NCBI GenBank assembly: GCA_003561025.1
Contig: PWII01000027.1
Span: 1 to 8,816, forward strand
DNA: 8,816 nucleotides
Reading direction: 5' to 3'
Source of the DNA: Candidatus Nealsoniibacteriota bacterium
Lineage (GTDB): Bacteria; Patescibacteriota; Minisyncoccia; Minisyncoccales; PWPS01
Below the pieces are notes generated by a model. It had not been told where the DNA came from. It did not search any database and was given only the letters and a program-made list of their open reading frames with translations. Position numbers and translations under genes: made by a program. This document shows positions 1 through 6,148 of this stretch, one piece after another. Positions within the stretch are counted from its first letter, which is position 1. The number at the start of each line of letters is the position of its first letter.

Positions 1-389
1 ATAGCTCTTAATCTTGCAGCAATATCTGAGTATCCTTCTTCTTCTGCAGTAGAGGCAAATTCCGGATACATTGATGAGTGTTCATGATTTTCTCCCTCTA
101 TTGCCGATTTTAGATTTTCAATTGTCTCTCCAAAGACAGTAGGACATCCTGCTGAAACTTCAATCTCTTCCAAATTAATGTCGCTCTCACCTCCCTTTTC
201 TTTTAATTGATTAATCATCCGCATAATCCACTTGGCATGCTGACTCTCTTGATTTGCAGTTTCGGCAAAGATATTGCCAATTTGTACAAACCCTTCTTTT
301 TTAGCCTGTTTCGCGTAAAAGTCATAGCGATTTCGTGCCTGACTCTCTCCAATAAACGCCATTGCAAGATTTTTAATTGTTTTTTTCAT
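1..389 (-). CDS. Rubrerythrin, C-terminus cut off by the window edge
   Basis: A non-haem di-iron protein that, as a family, reduces hydrogen peroxide and protects anaerobes from oxygen. The frame opens at ATG 389-387 and is still open at base 1, giving 129 residues of the ferritin-like four-helix domain. The diiron ligand pattern is visible: E15 in GESQARNRY, the ExxH motif E48-SQ-H51, the GENHEH segment (E100, E103) followed by MYPEFA, and AEEEG near residue 117. The usual C-terminal rubredoxin domain (two CxxC knuckles) would lie beyond the window, so it cannot be said whether it is present. The gene follows the antiporter train on the same strand but after a 72-bp gap, so it may have its own promoter. 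Family assignment is very secure. Full length and electron donor are unknown; the flavodoxin-like gene at 4401-4856 is a conceivable partner but this is speculative. Confidence 0.93.
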   Translation of the reverse strand, partial: MKKTIKNLAMAFIGESQARNRYDFYAKQAKKEGFVQIGNIFAETANQESQHAKWIMRMINQLKEKGGESDINLEEIEVSAGCPTVFGETIENLKSAIEGENHEHSSMYPEFASTAEEEGYSDIAARLRA

Positions 390-461
390 AATTCTAAACT
401 TAATTTAATAATTAACCCTTTTCAAATCTCATACTAACACAGAATATATAAAAAACAAATG
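390..461 (-). promoter_or_regulatory. Possible rubrerythrin promoter/leader
   Basis: This is the only gap in the left-hand train long enough for a promoter. Read on the minus strand, bases 439-431 spell TGTTAGTAT, an extended -10-like element (TGn plus 4 of 6 matches to TATAAT) about 42 bases before the ATG. No convincing -35 is visible. Bases 400-415 form an AT-only palindrome (TTAATT/AATTAA arms). In a region this AT-rich such matches are weak evidence. Confidence 0.3.
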
Positions 462-662
462 CTAAAAGCTAAGTATCTCAGTATATAATCCAATTAATCG
501 AGGAATAAGAAAAACTAACCCAATTACGGGTAGTAAGAGAAAAAATATTGTCATAACAATTGTGTAGAAAATATATTTTCTTGTTTTTTCTACGGAAGAA
601 TAAATTTTTTCTAATTTTTTTCCCTGCTCATCTAGTTTTTTTAACAACTCTTCGTTTTCCAT
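462..662 (-). CDS. Small membrane protein with N-terminal coiled-coil-like segment
   Basis: A 66-residue protein of unknown function. Residues 1-27 are highly charged with heptad-like spacing of leucine and isoleucine, consistent with a short amphipathic or coiled-coil helix. Residues 31-53 are a hydrophobic stretch with a proline near 45, long enough for one membrane span or a kinked hairpin, and the last 13 residues are amphipathic. I remember similar short proteins (charged helix plus one membrane segment) from Patescibacteria, but cannot name a family. It begins 13 bp after the stop of the antiporter-methyltransferase gene, on the same strand, and is probably cotranscribed, so it could be an accessory subunit of that transporter. 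There is no Shine-Dalgarno, as for most genes here. It ends in TAG. The coding call rests on its coherent membrane pattern and tight spacing. Confidence 0.75.
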   Translation of the reverse strand: MENEELLKKLDEQGKKLEKIYSSVEKTRKYIFYTIVMTIFFLLLPVIGLVFLIPRLIGLYTEILSF

Positions 663-675
663 TTTTTAATTATAA

Positions 676-2640
676 TTATCTTTTTCTTAATATTAATAAC
701 TCCTGCTCAATGTCTTTTTTATCTTTCTTTACAATATCTCTCCAATCTCCTACAAAAAAATCAAAGTCAAACTTCTTGGCAATTCTCTCAATCTTTTCTT
801 TTGAATGAAAATACTTTACAGTCTCTGCTCCTTCAATATATCCCGCTTTTGGGTTATTTGATTCCTTGAAAAATTTAATTGTATAATAGTCACCATCCTT
901 CAACTCCTTCGCCTCTTCTTTGGGAATTTCTTCTCCTCTGTAAAAATACTCTACATTTGTTGAATGTTTTTGCAAGTATGGACTTATTGATATTGTTGCT
1001 ACAAAAAGACCTCCCTTTTGTAGTTTTAGCGACAAGAGGCTAAATAATTCATCTAAGTTATCTATATGATCAATTACATATTTCATAATTGCCACATCTA
1101 GACTCTCATCTGCAAGATTATCAAGATAATCCATTACATCTTTTTCTACAAAAGAGATAATGTCTAGTCGCTCCTTATATTCTTCCGTTGAAATATATTC
1201 CTTTGCAAATTTTAGCATAAAAGGTGATACATCTACCCAATCAAATTTTCCTTGTGGTTTCTTAAGAAGCTTTTTAAAAAATTGATGATATCTGTCCGGA
1301 TGTGCTCCACCACCGAGCTCTGCAACATGCAAAGGTTCTTTCATCTTCTCTGTTTCTTGCATCAATACTAGGTCAACAATCTCAGCAACTTCAAAATTTC
1401 TTTCATTTTGCTCATGTTTTGCGAATTCACGAGCAACTTCTTCAGAAAAATACATCGCTAGCTCATTCTTGCTCTGCTTTTCTTTTAATTTTTGAAAAGT
1501 ATATTTTGACAAAAGAGGTCCAGCAAAAGTAGTTATAATACTAAGAAAAACTAGTGCCGTCACTATATTTGCATCCAATATTTCAAGCTGTTGTCCAACC
1601 GCAACAACAGCAAGTGTGGTTGAAAGCTGCGGTATTCCGCTTGAGCCGATAAATGCTGCCTGAGAAGAATTAAATCCTGCAACCCTAGAAGCAAAAAACA
1701 TCCCCAAAAATTTAGATAATATCGATGCAATAACAATCGCGGAAAGCAAAATTAAAGCATATTGTGCCTTTGCAAAAACAGTAAGGTCTGTTTGTGTTCC
1801 AAGAACTACAAAAAATATTGGAATAAAGAGGCCGTATGCCAAGACATGTATTTTTTCTTTTAAAACATTGCTGGTAATCGCCTCTGACAAGACAATTCCT
1901 GCAAGGAAGGCTCCTACAATTGAGTGAAGCCCAATGGCTTCGGAAATTAAAACCATCCCGATTAGGATTATAAAGATTATACGAAGATCCTTTTCAAAAA
2001 TATCTTTTTCTCCCTCATTATTATGAGAAAGTATCTTTCTAAGTCGCGGAATTCCCCATTTTACAACTACAACGACAAGCAGAATAACAAAAAATAAGAC
2101 TGCAAAAATTGGAAAAGGAAGCTGGGTTACGGAAAAAAGATACTGCAAGGCGATTGCTAAAAAAACAAGACTTGCTATATCTTGAATTACAATAGAAGAG
2201 ATAACAGTTTTACCGATTTTAGAGTAGAGCAACCCTCTCTTTTCTAAAGAAGGGACAAGAACAGCAACAGATGAAGAGATAAAAATTATTCCAATAAGTA
2301 TTGCTACCGAAATATCATAACCAAAAAAAAGAGCCACAGAAAGTCCGGTTAGAAACGATATTCCTCCTCCAATAATAGATATAAGGAGTGTCTCTTTAAA
2401 TACAAAGCGTATTCCGGAAAGACGAGTCTTTAATCCCGCCATAAACATCAAAAAAATTAATCCGAGATTCTTTAAAAATTCCAGTGTCGTATCCGGAATA
2501 ACAATCTTTAATCCGTGAGGCCCAATCACCATTCCGCCCACAATAAGTGCAATTATCCATGGAACATGAAAGCTCCTAAAAACCCTGGAAAAGACAAGAG
2601 CAGTTAATAAGACAATAAAAAATGATGCAAATTCAAACAT
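676..2640 (-). CDS. CPA2-type cation/proton antiporter fused to a SAM-dependent methyltransferase domain
   Basis: A 654-residue two-part protein. Residues about 1-380 are a polytopic membrane domain of the monovalent cation:proton antiporter-2 (KefB/NapA-like) family. It shows the early VGGMVIGPHGL segment, FMAGL near 66-70, SSSVAVLVP near 122-130, the ion-site-like VIQDIASL (Gln-Asp near 153-154) and GAFLAGIVLSE near 242-252. Members exchange Na+ or K+ for H+ across the inner membrane. After a charged linker (about 380-435) comes a cytoplasmic class I methyltransferase-like domain: the glycine-rich SAM loop AELGGGAHPDR near 439-449, an acidic end of strand 2 (WVDVSPFML near 467-475), a strand 4 segment with DVAIMKYVIDHI, and KGGLFVATIS near 541-550. 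Kef-type antiporters usually carry an NAD-binding KTN/RCK domain here instead. The frame runs without interruption across the junction. Methyl acceptor and transported ion cannot be read from sequence. It starts 9 bp after the beta-propeller gene. Confidence 0.88.
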   Translation of the reverse strand: MFEFASFFIVLLTALVFSRVFRSFHVPWIIALIVGGMVIGPHGLKIVIPDTTLEFLKNLGLIFLMFMAGLKTRLSGIRFVFKETLLISIIGGGISFLTGLSVALFFGYDISVAILIGIIFISSSVAVLVPSLEKRGLLYSKIGKTVISSIVIQDIASLVFLAIALQYLFSVTQLPFPIFAVLFFVILLVVVVVKWGIPRLRKILSHNNEGEKDIFEKDLRIIFIILIGMVLISEAIGLHSIVGAFLAGIVLSEAITSNVLKEKIHVLAYGLFIPIFFVVLGTQTDLTVFAKAQYALILLSAIVIASILSKFLGMFFASRVAGFNSSQAAFIGSSGIPQLSTTLAVVAVGQQLEILDANIVTALVFLSIITTFAGPLLSKYTFQKLKEKQSKNELAMYFSEEVAREFAKHEQNERNFEVAEIVDLVLMQETEKMKEPLHVAELGGGAHPDRYHQFFKKLLKKPQGKFDWVDVSPFMLKFAKEYISTEEYKERLDIISFVEKDVMDYLDNLADESLDVAIMKYVIDHIDNLDELFSLLSLKLQKGGLFVATISISPYLQKHSTNVEYFYRGEEIPKEEAKELKDGDYYTIKFFKESNNPKAGYIEGAETVKYFHSKEKIERIAKKFDFDFFVGDWRDIVKKDKKDIEQELLILRKR

Positions 2641-2649
2641 TTTTGTAAA

Positions 2650-3918
2650 TTATTTTTCTATAAAATCTTTATAAAAATGACTTGCTCCACCGCCCCCTGC
2701 TATAAGATCTTCATATGATGGTATATCACAAATTACAATACTTCCATCCAAAAAATTTGAATAGATAAAACTATCTTGATAAACAGAGAGCCCTGTTGGC
2801 TGATTTCCGCCAACAACAGCATCAAGTATTTCTCCGTTTTTAATGTTAAAAAATTGTAATGTTCCCCACTCAGGACCCGGAAGATAATAGCTCTCTCTAT
2901 TATTTATACCTCTGTTTGAAACAATTAACACTTTATTTTCTTTTGTAAGTTCAATTGTATTCGGATTTTGATCAGTGTCAACAAACTTTTCTACCTTTTC
3001 TTTTTCAATATTTACACGATAAATAGAGGCATTTGCCATATCAGAAATATAGAGATATCCACTCTCTTCATCTCCCACGATATCTCTCATCGCACCTCCA
3101 TTTCTATATATAATTCTGCTCTTTTTTGTATTAAGATCTATTACCTCTATCTCTCCATTTTTAAACCCTGCAACATAAAGACTATTCCCATCTTCTGTTA
3201 CATAAATTCCTCTCGGCGTCTCAACGGTCGGAATATTATAAAGCAATACTCCGGAATCAAGATCAATTACAGAGACATCGTTTCCAGACCAGTTTGATGC
3301 AAAAAGCAAGCGCTCATCATTCGAAAGTACAACCACTTTTGTCCATATACTTTCTGTTCTTAGTCTTCTCAAAATTTTCTTTGACTCTGTGTCAATCTCA
3401 AAGATTGTTCCTGTCTCCATCTGACTCACATACCCTTTGCTGCCATCTCTATTAAAAACAATTTCCACTCCCCCACCATTATCCAAGTAGACATTTTCTT
3501 TAAGCTTTCCTGTCTTCGCATTAAATATAAAAAGACCTCTCTCTTTATTCATTAAAGATGTTGCCCAAATCTCTAAACCATCTGGGCTAAATGAAACTGC
3601 TTTTGGAGAAGGAACTCCCTCCAAACTATAACTGCATTCAATTATCTGTCCAGGAATTTGTCTATTATATCGACTTACTCCCGCAATGTTTGAGTCCAGC
3701 TCAACCCTTATATCTTCTTTTCTATTTTTGTTCTTCTCGTCTTCTGTTGCAGCGTCCTCTTTTATCTCTTCTTCTTTTTCCCTTACCTCTTTTTCTTCTC
3801 CTTCTTCTCTAATTATTTCAATCTCAAAATTGTCTTTTATTCCATAAAACAAAAAAAATCCTGCCTTTACCAGAAGCAAAATAACTAAAACAAATACTTT
3901 TTTTCTTTTTGGTTGCAT
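2650..3918 (-). CDS. Membrane-anchored YVTN/YncE-like beta-propeller protein
   Basis: A 422-residue protein predicted to sit outside the cytoplasmic membrane. Residues 1-7 are basic and 8-26 hydrophobic, forming an uncleaved signal anchor with no lipobox cysteine. Residues 36-70 are an extremely acidic and lysine-rich low-complexity spacer. From about 95 to 400 there are repeated beta-propeller units, each with a strand ending like VSFSPDG, VLSNDERLLFAS or IYVTEDGNSLYVA, then a short IxVIDLxT turn (SVIDLDSG near 216-223, EVIDLNTK near 258-265, FFNIKNGE near 356-363). The spacing suggests about seven blades. Family members bind ligands or act as surface scaffolds; no catalytic residues stand out. 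A glycine run (GGGGA, near 408-412) comes just before the end. It sits between dtd and the antiporter with gaps of 24 and 9 bp, so it is likely cotranscribed. Fold is confident; ligand and role unknown. Confidence 0.85.
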   Translation of the reverse strand: MQPKRKKVFVLVILLLVKAGFFLFYGIKDNFEIEIIREEGEEKEVREKEEEIKEDAATEDEKNKNRKEDIRVELDSNIAGVSRYNRQIPGQIIECSYSLEGVPSPKAVSFSPDGLEIWATSLMNKERGLFIFNAKTGKLKENVYLDNGGGVEIVFNRDGSKGYVSQMETGTIFEIDTESKKILRRLRTESIWTKVVVLSNDERLLFASNWSGNDVSVIDLDSGVLLYNIPTVETPRGIYVTEDGNSLYVAGFKNGEIEVIDLNTKKSRIIYRNGGAMRDIVGDEESGYLYISDMANASIYRVNIEKEKVEKFVDTDQNPNTIELTKENKVLIVSNRGINNRESYYLPGPEWGTLQFFNIKNGEILDAVVGGNQPTGLSVYQDSFIYSNFLDGSIVICDIPSYEDLIAGGGGASHFYKDFIEK

Positions 3919-3942
3919 AATAATTCTTATACCTTCGCAAAA

Positions 3943-4380
3943 TCAAACATCAATAATAAGAGTAACCGGTCCACTATTTACAAGAGAGATATTCATCATT
4001 TCTCCAAAAATCCCGGTCTCTACATGAATACCTTTTTCCCTCAAAAGAGACACCATCTTCTCATAATATAGATTCGCCTTTTCCGGCTTAGCAGACCTTA
4101 TAAAGCTTGGCCTATTACCTTTCTTGCAATCTCCATATAATGTAAATTGAGAGACTATTAAAAGAGAGCCTCCTATATCTTTTAAGGCTAGATTCATTTT
4201 TCCACTTTTGTCATCAAAAACTCTTAGATATTCTATCTTATCTGCCATCTTTTCTATCTTCTCCTCTGTATCGCTATCTTCTATCGCGAGTAAAACAAGA
4301 AGGCCCCTATCTATTCGACTTACTTCATTTTCTTTTACTATTACTGCCGCCTTTTCTACCCTTTGAATAACAGCTCGCAT
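3943..4380 (-). CDS. dtd: D-aminoacyl-tRNA deacylase
   Basis: Hydrolyses D-amino acids (and glycine wrongly attached to tRNA-Ala) from tRNA in the cytoplasm, a translation quality-control step. At 145 residues it matches the usual length. It begins MRAVIQRV, typical of the family, and has both signature motifs: SQFT at 77-80, followed by LYGD, and NSGPVT at 135-140, containing the Gly-cisPro pair that enforces chiral selectivity. The stop codon is TGA, placed exactly where the family normally ends, which argues that TGA is read as stop in this organism and not as glycine. The gene lies 20 bp after the flavodoxin-like gene and 24 bp before the beta-propeller gene, all on one strand. There is no clear Shine-Dalgarno. 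Nothing unusual was seen in the catalytic regions. Confidence 0.97.
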   Translation of the reverse strand: MRAVIQRVEKAAVIVKENEVSRIDRGLLVLLAIEDSDTEEKIEKMADKIEYLRVFDDKSGKMNLALKDIGGSLLIVSQFTLYGDCKKGNRPSFIRSAKPEKANLYYEKMVSLLREKGIHVETGIFGEMMNISLVNSGPVTLIIDV

Positions 4381-4400
4381 AAAACTTTCTATTTTATAAT

Positions 4401-4856
4401 TTAAAGAAGAGATTTTGCAAAATTTTTCGCCCTCTTAATATCATTACTGTTTGGCTTTCCTCTATTTATTCCACCAATATATTTAATGGGCCCATATGTA
4501 TCAAACCCCAAACAGTCAAATTCATCTATCACCTCAAAACCTTTCTTTTTTAATATTTTTTTAAAATGAATATGAGCTCTATTGAAGATAAAATTTTTCT
4601 TCATTCCGCTTGTTGAAAATATAAAGGCCTCTTTGCCCTTTTGGTCCGGTAGTTCATCAACAAATCGTATTAGTCCCTTATGAAACCTTGAAAGATAGAC
4701 ACCTGAACCAAAACCAACTAGTTCAGCTCTCTCTATATCCTCCTTCTTTGCTTCATAAAAGTTAAAAGCTTTAGAGTCTATCTCGGATGCAATAGAAAAG
4801 GCTATTTTTTCTGTGTTCTTATGGTGAATTGATGCATAAATAATTACTCTATTCAT
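4401..4856 (-). CDS. Flavodoxin-like FMN-binding protein
   Basis: A 151-residue flavodoxin-fold protein that probably binds FMN and carries electrons in the cytoplasm. The N-terminal strand and phosphate loop are visible as VIIYASIHHKNTEKIA (residues 4-19), then GFGSGVYLSRFHKGL (about 48-62), FIFSTSG (about 78-84) and a C-terminal CLGFDTYGPIKYIGGINRG segment (about 115-133) that I recall as typical of short 'flavodoxin family protein' entries rather than classical electron-transfer flavodoxins. The phosphate loop has His-Lys where classic flavodoxins have a TGNT-type loop, so cofactor affinity could differ. Its ATG lies inside the end of the cyclophilin gene (8-bp overlap, ATGAATAG), suggesting translational coupling. 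The redox partner is unknown; rubrerythrin at the far left is one possibility but is separated by several genes. Confidence 0.85.
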   Translation of the reverse strand: MNRVIIYASIHHKNTEKIAFSIASEIDSKAFNFYEAKKEDIERAELVGFGSGVYLSRFHKGLIRFVDELPDQKGKEAFIFSTSGMKKNFIFNRAHIHFKKILKKKGFEVIDEFDCLGFDTYGPIKYIGGINRGKPNSNDIKRAKNFAKSLL

Positions 4857-5454
4857 CTCTTTCTTCTACTAATACTTCTTTTATAACAATATCTTCATTT
4901 GGTTTATCATTTGCCCCTGTCTCTACTTCTGATATCTCATTTGCAATGCTCTGCCCGGAGATAACTTCTCCAAAAATAGTATACGCTGGCGGAAGTGGAT
5001 TATCTTCAACCATAATAAAAAATTGGCTTCCTTGCGTATTTGGTCCGGCATTTGCCATTGCGACAACTCCCTCTCGATAACCTCTCCTATAGATTTCTGC
5101 ATCGGCATCTATCTCGTCATTAAAGGTGTATCCCGGACCGCCCGTCCCGGTCCCAAGCGGACAACCTGCCTGTATCATAAAACCATCTATCACTCTATGA
5201 AAAATTAAATTATCATAAAAATTGTCTTTTGCAAGCTTAATAAAATTTTCCACCGTATTTGGGGCGCTTTCTGCATATGTCTTAAAAACTATCTCTCCTT
5301 TATTTGTCTTAAGTGTGATTGTATAATTCATATAACTATTATCTATTACCTCTTCTTTATAATTATCTTCTTCCCCCTCTTCTGTATTAATAATAAAAAA
5401 AGTTATTCCTCCTAAAAGAACAAAAATTAATAATACTATAAAAATTTTATTCAT
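4849..5454 (-). CDS. Membrane-anchored cyclophilin-type peptidyl-prolyl cis-trans isomerase
   Basis: Catalyses cis-trans isomerisation of prolyl bonds to assist protein folding. Residues 4-22 are a hydrophobic signal anchor without a lipobox cysteine, followed by an acidic spacer (about 25-40), which places the catalytic domain outside the membrane. The cyclophilin domain runs from about 42 to 197: FHRVIDGFMIQAG (85-97) holds the catalytic arginine and the Phe/Gln pair, then GTGTGGPGYTFNDE (101-114), MANAGPNTQGSQFFI (133-147) and the YTIFGEV strand. A downstream ATG at codon 42 would give a cytosolic form, but the first ATG gives a coherent anchor and follows the intergenic promoter region, so it is preferred. 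It is the first gene of the left-hand train and overlaps the flavodoxin-like gene by 8 bp. Substrates are probably exported proteins such as the neighbouring beta-propeller (inference). Confidence 0.93.
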   Translation of the reverse strand: MNKIFIVLLIFVLLGGITFFIINTEEGEEDNYKEEVIDNSYMNYTITLKTNKGEIVFKTYAESAPNTVENFIKLAKDNFYDNLIFHRVIDGFMIQAGCPLGTGTGGPGYTFNDEIDADAEIYRRGYREGVVAMANAGPNTQGSQFFIMVEDNPLPPAYTIFGEVISGQSIANEISEVETGANDKPNEDIVIKEVLVEERDE

Positions 5455-5482
5455 TTTCTTATTTTATCTTTTTATTAATTTA

Positions 5483-5491
5483 ATAATATCA
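5483..5491 (-). promoter_or_regulatory. Extended -10 element for the cyclophilin train
   Basis: On the minus strand the bases read TGATATTAT, that is TG-n-TATTAT with 5 of 6 matches to TATAAT. This would start transcription roughly 20 bases before the cyclophilin ATG. No good -35 is seen, which is acceptable for an extended -10 promoter. A 7-bp inverted repeat (TTATTAA-T-TTAATAA, 5472-5486) overlaps its downstream edge. The region is very AT-rich, so this remains a prediction. Confidence 0.45.
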
Positions 5492-5513
5492 TAAAAGATT
5501 ATTTTTAAAAACT

Positions 5514-5550
5514 TTGACATTTTGACACAAATAATGTTAAATATAAATAT
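5514..5550 (+). promoter_or_regulatory. Plus-strand promoter with tandem TTGACA boxes
   Basis: Two perfect -35 consensus hexamers lie 8 bp apart, TTGACA at 5514-5519 and at 5522-5527. Downstream AT-rich candidates for the -10 are TTAAAT at 5537-5542 (17-bp spacing from the first box, 4 of 6 matches) and TAAATA at 5544-5549 (16-bp spacing from the second, 3 of 6). Either would give a leader of about 30-40 bases ahead of the ATG at 5585. Two perfect -35 matches in the intergenic region beside a well-formed ribosome binding site make a promoter likely, although the exact -10 is uncertain. Confidence 0.6.
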
Positions 5551-5571
5551 TGTTTTGCACATTTAAAAATA

Positions 5572-5578
5572 GGGAGGG
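5572..5578 (+). promoter_or_regulatory. Strong Shine-Dalgarno sequence
   Basis: GGGAGGG contains the GGAGG core (5573-5577), 7 bases before the ATG at 5585. It fixes the start of the plus-strand gene. It stands out because none of the other visible starts in this window has a comparable site. Confidence 0.85.
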
Positions 5579-5584
5579 TAAAAA

Positions 5585-6124
5585 ATGAAAAATATCCATC
5601 ATTTTCCATCCGTAAGAAGAGACAAGAGTCTTTCCGAATTAATTAGAGAGATAAAACGAAACTCTCTTTTCGAAAAAAAAGAAGACAGAGAATTAATATC
5701 ACCGTCAACCTTTGTAAAGATGCAACAAAAAATTGAAAATGATATCAATAATATTCTTCTTCAAAGAGAATACATTGATTCGGACTACTTTCTTTGCGGA
5801 AAATATATTGCAAAGATGATTTCAGAAACAGCACAAAATCCACCAGAAAGCTGGTATGCCATTGATTATTTTTCTCAAATGAAATCAGAAGAAGACTACA
5901 TTCCTTTAAAAAAGGCTGGTGATATCTGTTTTCTAATTTCCAGTGTATTTACAAAGAGAGCAAATCACGGTCTAATGAAACCCAGCTACTACACCGTTAT
6001 GGGAAAAAACTTTTACTATCTATATTATGAAAGAGGTAAAAGAGAGATTGGATATTTAATGAGTATAAAGTACAAGACGATGTCACAAATCACAGAAGAA
6101 GTAACAAGACCCCTTTTTGAATAA
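5585..6124 (+). CDS. Conserved-looking soluble protein of unknown function
   Basis: A 179-residue protein with no signal peptide or membrane span and no catalytic signature that I can name. The N-terminal third (1-60) is charged and probably helical. The distinctive part is residues about 108-150: KKAGDICFLISSVFTKR, then MKPSYYTVMGKNFYYLYY. From memory this resembles an uncharacterised family in varied bacteria whose hallmark is a 'GD-x-aLFxSGFFP ... YY-x-x-MG-x-x-aY' pattern; the resemblance is recalled, not searched. The segment SDYFLCGKYIAKMIS (66-80) could match the family's earlier conserved helix. It is the only plus-strand gene, with its own promoter, a strong Shine-Dalgarno and its own terminator, so it is a single-gene unit that is probably well expressed. 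The last codons (6108-6124) form the left arm and loop of the terminator hairpin. That it is a real gene is near certain; its function is unknown. Confidence 0.9.
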   Translation: MKNIHHFPSVRRDKSLSELIREIKRNSLFEKKEDRELISPSTFVKMQQKIENDINNILLQREYIDSDYFLCGKYIAKMISETAQNPPESWYAIDYFSQMKSEEDYIPLKKAGDICFLISSVFTKRANHGLMKPSYYTVMGKNFYYLYYERGKREIGYLMSIKYKTMSQITEEVTRPLFE

Positions 6125-6140
6125 AAAGGGGTCAATTTTT
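6108..6140 (+). terminator. Intrinsic terminator overlapping the plus-strand stop codon, probably bidirectional
   Basis: A perfect 11-bp stem pairs GACCCCTTTTT (6108-6118) with AAAAAGGGGTC (6123-6133) around a GAAT loop, followed by AATTTTT (6134-6140). The left arm, loop and first bases of the right arm are the final codons and TAA stop of the plus-strand gene. The minus-strand protease gene ends at 6149, 15 bp on the other side. Read in that direction the hairpin is followed by the fairly U-rich TTGTTACTTCTTCT, so it can plausibly stop both convergent transcripts. Confidence 0.85.
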
Positions 6141-6148
6141 TATATAAA

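Noticed and set aside
2968..3297. Open plus-strand frame inside the beta-propeller gene, with similar ones near 207-437, 560-808, 1302-1532, 3591-3812, 7096-7398, 7728-7934 and 8061-8261
   Set aside because: All are antisense to strongly supported genes, lack ribosome binding sites and encode low-complexity sequences rich in Phe, Ile, Leu and Ser, as expected from the complement of AT-rich coding DNA.
3700..3812. Purine/pyrimidine-rich low-complexity stretch that looks like a simple repeat
   Set aside because: It is the Glu/Lys-rich spacer of the beta-propeller protein (GAA/GAG/AAA codons) without a regular repeat unit.
3943..3945. Possible recoded TGA (as in Gracilibacteria/Absconditabacteria)
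   Set aside because: The TGA ends dtd exactly at the family's normal C-terminus, no in-frame TGA interrupts the other genes, and tryptophan is encoded by TGG.
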